Shown here one piece after another: positions 58,668 through 64,000 of a stretch of 64,000 nucleotides of DNA (position 1 is its first letter; each line of letters starts with the position of its first letter). Below the pieces are notes generated by a model. The model ran no database searches, was not told the DNA's origin, and saw only the letters and a list, made by a program, of their open reading frames with translations. The translations under genes and the position numbers were made by a program. The DNA is taken from positions 1,240,001-1,304,000 of the forward strand of contig CP094668.1 in assembly GCA_022836915.1 (NCBI GenBank). The letters are read 5' to 3'. This DNA is from Paenibacillus sp. OVF10. Its GTDB lineage: Bacteria > Bacillota > Bacilli > Paenibacillales > Paenibacillaceae.

Positions 58668-60492
58668 TCTCCCGCGTATAGTTTAACCGTGATCTTCACA
58701 CCATTGGGTTCCCGATTACTGATCTCAAGCCTGGCTGAGTGACCGGGATGTGAGTTCAATTGAAGTCGGCGTATTACATTTCGTAGACCGATGGATTCAG
58801 ACTCGTCGGATTCTTGTGTGGATAACCCGGTTGTTGTATGACTTTGATGCAGCCATCCGCGGATCTCCAGTAATTTATCTTCAGGTATGGAGGGGCCGTT
58901 ATTATTCAGTTCTATTTCAATCCAATGATCGTTGATCCGGCGGCTGGATAGGGATATGTGACCTTTGCCTGGCTGAATATCTGCTCCATGTTTGAAATAG
59001 TTCTCAATTAAAGGTTGTAACGTCATTCTTGGCATTTCGACAGACAGGGTATCTTCGGCAAAATCCAAATCCACCTCAAGGCGGTCACCAAACCGCTCCT
59101 GCTGCAGTTCCAGATATAATCGGGCATGCTCGGCCTCTTCGCGTAAGGTCACGCAGGTCTGATCCCGCATGCTGTAGCGCAGCATTTTGGACAGGCTAGA
59201 GAGTAGTATATACGCCCGTTGTCCCTGCTGTTGAAGGGCAAGTGTACCGATCGATTGCAGTGTGTTATATAGAAAATGCGGATGAATCTGCGCTTGCAAC
59301 GCTTTGAGCTGATTTGTCTTATTGGCGATTTCGAGTCGATATTCCCGCAAAATAAGATTATTTACCGTATCCATCATATCCCGGAAATGACGAGCGAGCA
59401 CCCCGAATTCATCGCGACTGGATAGATGGATATCCACATGCAGACGCCCGGCTTGAATCTGGTTCATATACCGCATGAGTTGCTTGAGCGGACCGGTGAT
59501 TCGGATGGAGATAAACAAGGTTGCAATAATGACTAATACAAGTGCTGCGATGGCAATCATCGCGTTATTCCGCGTAAGTGTGGTGGCTCTGGCATATAAC
59601 GTCTCATTCGGAATCTGTTTGACGATGGTCCAGTCAGCGTACGTGCTGCCAAGTTGCTGGTATACATACATGGAACGATCCTGTTCAAAATGTCCTGCGA
59701 CATTCTGGGCTGTACCTGCGCTAGATCGCGCGATATTCAGTTCACTAGCCGTTTCCTCTCGTAGTGCATCCGTATGATTGACCTCGGAACGTCCTTGGTA
59801 AATGATCTGATTCTGACCATCCACAACATAGATCTGTTCCTTAGCCGGATCATACAGCCTGCCACAGATTGCTGCAATGGTATTCATATTCAGATCAATG
59901 GCGAGTACACCCAGGCGCTCGGTGGACGGAATATCCTTGATCACCCGATGCAGGGTAATGACCGTTCTTTCAGGGTCATCGGGGAGGCTGCCTTGAATCC
60001 GTAAGTGTGACTCATATGGGCCGATTCCACCCAGATATCCGGGCTATCACCGCCTGTTTTTCCATGGAGCGAGCCGGAATAGGCCTGTTTGCGTTCCTCC
60101 CGCTTCGGAAAGGGATTTGTAATCAAGGTGGATTGATTGGCGGCAAAAGAGTGCAAATACAGCTGGAATACATCCGGCACAGCCGCGCGGATGGTCTGCA
60201 AAGTGGTGTACACCTCGGCAACCGCACGATAATCCCCAGGAATTTTTGCCAAGTTACGCAAAAAGTTCGGGTCGTTATACACAGCGAGCGACGCTCTGGC
60301 CACGTTATCCACATAGTTATTGAGATTGGTGGAAGCTTGATAGATCAGGCGTTTGTTCTCTTCCACGGCCTGTTCCCGTAGGGCCGTTTTGGTCTGGATA
60401 AACGTCATGCTGATCGATGCGAGCAGCGGAAGGGTGGTAGCAATGAGCATAAAGGCAATCAATTTGGTGCGTATACTGTAGTATTTGGACAT
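58664..60492 (-). CDS. YesM-like sensor histidine kinase (one frameshift)
   Basis: 609 aa when repaired. Membrane helix at about 10-32, extracytoplasmic Cache-type sensor (about 35-290), second helix (about 300-322), HAMP (about 320-375), then a His_kinase domain with QAQIHPHFLYNTLQSI (phosphorylated His) and an ATPase domain with MTLQPLIENYFKHGAD and ESIGLRNVIRRL. Typical YesM partner of the YesN regulator. The break is near 59987, where GGGG needs a fifth base on this strand to read ASPDDPERTVITLHRV. Divergent from the permease genes with about 140 bases between. Confidence 0.92.
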
Positions 60493-60635
60493 CGGAACAC
60501 CCCTTCTGGTTGCAGGTTAAGAGAGGACAATATTTTACCCCCAACTGTTCACAAGGGTCGGTGTTTCCCTCGGCGATAATGGGGTTTAATAGAAAAAGAG
60601 ACCAATTTCATCCATCTATAGAAGGGGAGAACGAT

Positions 60636-61517
60636 ATGAAGCATCGCAAATCTTCACAGCTGTTACAGCAGCTTGTGTTCGTGGGTCCCTCCATCGTGTT
60701 TTTTATTCTCATCATCGTGGTCCCTTTCCTGCTTGGCATGGTGTATTCCTTCACGGATTGGAACGGGGTATCCGAGAACATTAATTGGGTAGGGTTTGAC
60801 AACTTCGTGCATGTTTTTGCGAATGATCCCAAGTTCCAAACGGCGTTTTGGTTTACGGTGCGCTTCACCGTGGTTGGTGTGGTACTGACCAATGTGATTG
60901 GCTTTTTCCTGGCGTATTTCCTGACCAAACCGCTCAAGACGAGAAACATTCTGCGTACGATCTTTTTTATGCCGAACGTGATCGGTGGGTTGTTGCTCGG
61001 CTTTATCTGGCAGTTCATATTTGTGAAAGGGTTTTCAGCAGTAGGCGATGTAACAGGATGGTCCTTCTTCAACCTTCCTTGGCTGGGAGATGAACCGACC
61101 GCCTTCTGGGGAATCGTGATTGTGTTTGTATGGCAGACCGCAGGATATCTGATGGTCATCTACATCTCATCTCTGACGAATGTATCCCCTGATCTGCTGG
61201 AAGCTGCCGAGATTGATGGCGCAAGTCGCTGGCAGGTACTGCGGAGCATCATTCTTCCGCTCATTATGCCGGGTGTAACGATCTGTCTGTTCTTGGCGAT
61301 CTCTTGGTCGTTCAAAATGTTCGATCTCAATCTGTCACTGACCAAAGGTGGACCATTCGGATCAACAGAGTCGGTTGCACTCAATATTTACAATGAAGCC
61401 TTTGTGAATAACAGATATGGCATCGGAACCGCCAAGGCGCTCGTGTTCTTCGTAATCGTTGCCATCATCACCATGATTCAGGTACGTCTGACGAAGAGCA
61501 AGGAGGTAGAAGCCTAA
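60636..61517 (+). CDS. Sugar ABC transporter permease (MalF/LacF type)
   Basis: 293 aa, six membrane helices. The ABC-contact loop is LLEAAEIDGASRWQVLRSIILPLIMPG (about 190-217), the EAA motif of carbohydrate uptake CUT1 permeases. ATG 60636 has AAGGGGAGA upstream; the frame opens earlier at 60510 without a site. Its stop overlaps the next start (TAATG), so the two permeases are coupled. The shared ATPase (MsmX-like) is usually encoded elsewhere. Confidence 0.93.
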   Translation: MKHRKSSQLLQQLVFVGPSIVFFILIIVVPFLLGMVYSFTDWNGVSENINWVGFDNFVHVFANDPKFQTAFWFTVRFTVVGVVLTNVIGFFLAYFLTKPLKTRNILRTIFFMPNVIGGLLLGFIWQFIFVKGFSAVGDVTGWSFFNLPWLGDEPTAFWGIVIVFVWQTAGYLMVIYISSLTNVSPDLLEAAEIDGASRWQVLRSIILPLIMPGVTICLFLAISWSFKMFDLNLSLTKGGPFGSTESVALNIYNEAFVNNRYGIGTAKALVFFVIVAIITMIQVRLTKSKEVEA

Positions 61518-62353
61518 TGGAGACGACGAAAAATTACCGCTTCAGTACCATTGTAACCGAGATTGTCATGGTACTCCTTGGACTTTTATTCCTGGTTCCG
61601 TTTTACTTCCTGTTTGTGAATTCGGTCAAAACATTCGGTGATCTACTTACCAATTCGGCTGCATGGCCGGAAGTATTTCAGTGGGGCAACTATGCGAACG
61701 CTTGGGAGAAAATTAACTTCCCGTCGGCGCTGATGAACTCGCTTATCGTTACGGTAGTCAGCAATCTGTTGCTTGTGCTGATCAGTTCCATGGCCGCGTA
61801 TCGAATGGTCCGCAGTGATACCCGGTTCAACCGGATTTTGTTCGGCATGTTCATTGCCGCTATGGTGATTCCGTTCCAGTCTATCATGATTCCACTCGTT
61901 ACTGTAACCAGTAATCTGGGATTGATCGACAGCCTTGGCGGCCTCATTATCTGTTATCTCGGTTTCGGGGCACCGATGTCTGTCTTCCTGTTCCACGGGT
62001 TTGTAAAATCCGTCCCGCTGGAGATTGAGGAAGCGGCTCGGGTGGATGGAAGCTCTGCCTACGGGGTGTTCTTCCGGATCGTATTTCCACTCATGAAACC
62101 GATGTATGTAACCGTCATCATTTTGAACACACTCTGGATCTGGAATGATTATCTGCTCCCATCCCTGATCCTGCAAAGCTCCAACCTGCGTACAATCCCG
62201 ATTGCGACCTTTGCACTCTTCGGTCAATATACGAAGCAATGGGATCTGGCCTTGCCGGCACTTGTGCTCGGTATCATGCCGATCATTATCTTCTTCCTGC
62301 TGATGCAGAAGTATATCATTCAGGGGATTACCGCTGGATCAGTTAAAGGGTGA
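61517..62353 (+). CDS. Sugar ABC transporter permease (MalG/LacG type)
   Basis: 278 aa, six membrane helices, second CUT1 permease. The contact loop is IEEAARVDGSSAYGVFFRIVFPLMKP (about 172-198), followed by LWIWNDYLLPSLIL, a common MalG-side motif. Start overlaps the upstream stop. The binding protein gene follows after a 625-base gap filled with repeats. Confidence 0.93.
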   Translation: METTKNYRFSTIVTEIVMVLLGLLFLVPFYFLFVNSVKTFGDLLTNSAAWPEVFQWGNYANAWEKINFPSALMNSLIVTVVSNLLLVLISSMAAYRMVRSDTRFNRILFGMFIAAMVIPFQSIMIPLVTVTSNLGLIDSLGGLIICYLGFGAPMSVFLFHGFVKSVPLEIEEAARVDGSSAYGVFFRIVFPLMKPMYVTVIILNTLWIWNDYLLPSLILQSSNLRTIPIATFALFGQYTKQWDLALPALVLGIMPIIIFFLLMQKYIIQGITAGSVKG

Positions 62354-62419
62354 GTGCGAGTGCGGGTCGCTGGCGGGATCAAGCGGGGAGTGTGAGTGCA
62401 GGTCGCTACCGGGCTCAAG
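62352..62419. repeat. Direct repeat, two 32-base units
   Basis: GAGTGCGAGTGCGGGTCGCT.. at 62352-62383 and GAGTGTGAGTGCAGGTCGCT.. at 62388-62419 differ at only five positions and are 4 bases apart (36-base period). GC-rich, just after the second permease stop. Confidence 0.75.
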
Positions 62420-62675
62420 TTGCGCTTTCGGTCGCTGTTGCTCCTCGGTGGCCTGAATGTATTAGGGCAAGGAAGCCACCGAGTATCAAAGGCGAACGCT
62501 CCGCTCCTGCAACGCATCCTTGATCCCTTTGCTCTCACCTCGCATGGAAGTGTGCAAGGGGGTCATGCCCACATGGCTTGGGCATGACTCCTAGGGAAGA
62601 GAAAAGACCAAGAAAGAAGCTTGTATAGCCAGGAACTTCTTCTACAGAGTGATGGTATGCTCCCTGTTCAAAGCG

Positions 62676-62873
62676 CTAACGAATCCACCACATCTTAATA
62701 GGTGGATAATCAAGGAATACAAATTGTAACGAATCTCAGCAACGTTATTATTCGGGTACAAAAAGGCGTCAGAGCCTTGAAATTCGACCAAAACAACGAA
62801 ATAGCGTCTCTGTGATTCGTTAGGCTGAAGATCTGTGCAAATAGGTGCGAATAACGTGCGCTAGGTTCGTTAG
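62676..62873. repeat. TAACGAATC palindromic repeat, copy 4
   Basis: Contains GCTAACGAATCCACCACATC, GTAACGAATCTCAGCAACGTTATT, inverted GCGTCTCTGTGATTCGTTAG and AATAACGTGCGCTAGGTTCGTTAG. Confidence 0.75.
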
Positions 62874-62891
62874 ATTGAAAACACGTTTCAA

Positions 62892-62945
62892 GGGAAGGTT
62901 ATTCTGTCATCGGAGTGCCAGAGTAAATATGCATTAGTGGAACTG
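62892..62945 (+). repeat. Truncated MITE end fragment
   Basis: AAGGGAAGGTTATTCTGTCATCGGAGTGCC..GTAAATATGCATTAGTGGAAC matches only the right end of the MITE family in copy A orientation. Confidence 0.65.
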
Positions 62946-62978
62946 TTATACTGAAACTACTATAGGGAGAGTGTATGT

Positions 62979-64000
62979 ATGAAAAGAATGACGAAGTTGA
63001 CGTTGCTTATGCTGATTGCTTTTTCGGTAATGCTCGCGGGTTGTGGCAATGGAGACAAGAGTGGTAGTCCGGTCAACACGGATACTCAAGGTGGCGGCGA
63101 GGCTGCTGCTGGAGATAAAACCATTAAAATCTTCCAATTCAAAGTCGAAATTGCGGAAGCGCTCAATCGTCTCAAAGCGGAATATGAATCCTCCCATCCA
63201 GGCGTCAAACTGGACATTCAAACTGTAGGCGGCGGCAGTGACTACGGTGCTGCATTAAAAGCCAAGTTTGCCGCTGGCGAACAACCTGACATTTTCAACG
63301 TAGGTGGTTATCGTGAGCTGGATACATGGCTTGAATATCTGGAAGATCTGTCTGGAGAATCATGGGCCAAGGATGCACTCGAAGTAGCCAAAGAGCCAAT
63401 GACCAAAGACGGCAAGCTCTATGGACAGCCGCTGGCGCTAGAGGGTTATGGTTTCATTTATAACAAAGACCTCTTCCAAAAAGCTGGTATTACCGAAATT
63501 CCAACGACACTGGAACAATTGGATCAAGCGGCACAGAAACTTCAAGCTGCAGGCATTACGCCTTTTTCGAACGGATATCAGGAGTGGTGGGTGCTGGGCA
63601 ATCATAACGTAAACGTGGCATTTGCAAATCAGGCAGATCCGGTGAAATTCATCCAGGGACTCAACGAAAGTACGGAGAAGATTCCTGGCAACCAAGTGTT
63701 CGCCGACTGGATCAACTTGCTCGACTTAACGCTGAAATACAGCAACAAAAACCCGCTGACAACCGACTACAATACGCAAGTTACGTTGTTTGCGAGTGGA
63801 GAAGCGGCGATGATGCAGCAAGGGAACTGGACTCAAGTACAGATCGATGGAATCGATCCGGATCTGAATCTGGGTATCCTGCCAATGCCAATTAACAATG
63901 AACCAAATGACAAATTGTTTGTCGGTGTGCCGAACTACTGGGTTGTGAACAAGAACTCTCAAGTGAAACCGGAAGCAAAAGAGTTTTTGGAATGGCTGGT
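62979..64000 (+). CDS. Sugar-binding lipoprotein of the ABC transporter (partial, runs off the right edge)
   Basis: At least 340 residues; no stop before the window ends. Signal peptide with LAGC lipobox, Gly/Ser-rich linker, then a bacterial extracellular solute-binding protein family 1 body: IKIFQFKVEIAEALNRLKAEYESSHPGVKL, FAAGEQPDIFNVGGY, YGQPLALEGYGFIYNKDLFQKAGI and FASGEAAMMQQGNWT. ATG 62979 follows AGGGAGAG. It delivers a carbohydrate to the two permeases upstream, under probable control of the YesMN-like pair. No frameshift in the visible part. Confidence 0.93.
   Translation, partial: MKRMTKLTLLMLIAFSVMLAGCGNGDKSGSPVNTDTQGGGEAAAGDKTIKIFQFKVEIAEALNRLKAEYESSHPGVKLDIQTVGGGSDYGAALKAKFAAGEQPDIFNVGGYRELDTWLEYLEDLSGESWAKDALEVAKEPMTKDGKLYGQPLALEGYGFIYNKDLFQKAGITEIPTTLEQLDQAAQKLQAAGITPFSNGYQEWWVLGNHNVNVAFANQADPVKFIQGLNESTEKIPGNQVFADWINLLDLTLKYSNKNPLTTDYNTQVTLFASGEAAMMQQGNWTQVQIDGIDPDLNLGILPMPINNEPNDKLFVGVPNYWVVNKNSQVKPEAKEFLEWL

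Larger units (their letters stand above)
62354..62978. other. Repeat-filled gap between permease and binding-protein genes
   Basis: No gene. It contains the 36-base-period direct repeat, TAACGAATC repeat copy 4 and a MITE end fragment. No clear terminator is present, so the binding-protein gene may still be reached by operon transcription. Confidence 0.6.

Overview
The window looks like chromosome from a Paenibacillus (Firmicutes, Bacillales). Signs are YesM/YesN-type sensor and AraC-type response-regulator pairs next to sugar ABC transporters, an S-layer-homology (SLH) surface protein, YjcZ-family small membrane proteins, FosB, strong AGGAGG ribosome sites, frequent TTG starts and many Rho-independent terminators. 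This is judged from gene content only. No rRNA, tRNA or CRISPR array is seen.

Layout. 0.1-3.9 kb: sulfate uptake operon (sbp-cysT-cysW-yezD-like) behind a structured leader; the ATPase gene is absent. 4-8.2 kb: orphan solute-binding lipoprotein and a membrane-bound AraC regulator. 8.5-11.3 kb: SLH/PAP2 phosphatase/beta-repeat surface protein. 12-13.4 kb: unknown membrane protein and a GNAT. 13.5-15.2 kb: ribbon-helix-helix regulator and MFS transporter, with four tandem heptads at the promoter. 15.4-22.4 kb: lanthipeptide locus (precursor, lyase-kinase-cyclase synthetase, GNAT, degenerate ATPase-TPR protein, prolyl-oligopeptidase-type protease). 22.6-25.2 kb: Rossmann oxidoreductase and NAD(P)HX repair enzyme. 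26-28.7 kb: chemoreceptor and BMP lipoprotein. 29-36.4 kb: gamma-glutamyltransferase, SDR, FosB, S9 peptidase, phosphotransferase, TPR-SUKH protein. 36.5-37.4 kb: antitoxin-like gene with a stub partner. 37.7-42 kb: ribonucleotide reductase under NrdR boxes. 42.2-47.8 kb: YqgV, a lipoprotein, three YjcZ proteins, a candidate ncRNA, and an ECF sigma/anti-sigma pair. 47.9-56.9 kb: HD-GYP protein, PAP2, hybrid-less histidine kinase, MFS, oxidoreductase, RidA, TspO-like and ACR3-like proteins. 57-64 kb: two-component system divergent from a sugar ABC transporter whose binding protein runs off the right edge.

Most long genes are broken by single-base frameshifts. Nearly all are repaired by adding one base to a short homopolymer, and the repaired lengths divide by three. 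I read these as systematic homopolymer under-calling, not gene decay, and annotate each as one gene over its full span.

Two interspersed repeat families occupy the gene-free stretches: a roughly 190-240 bp MITE-like element (five full copies, two fragments) and a second family of palindromic TAACGAATC repeats (four copies). Best leads for new biology are the lanthipeptide locus, the heptad-operated RHH/MFS operon, the sulfate leader RNA, the attenuated nrd leader and the stand-alone transcript at 45.7-46.0 kb.
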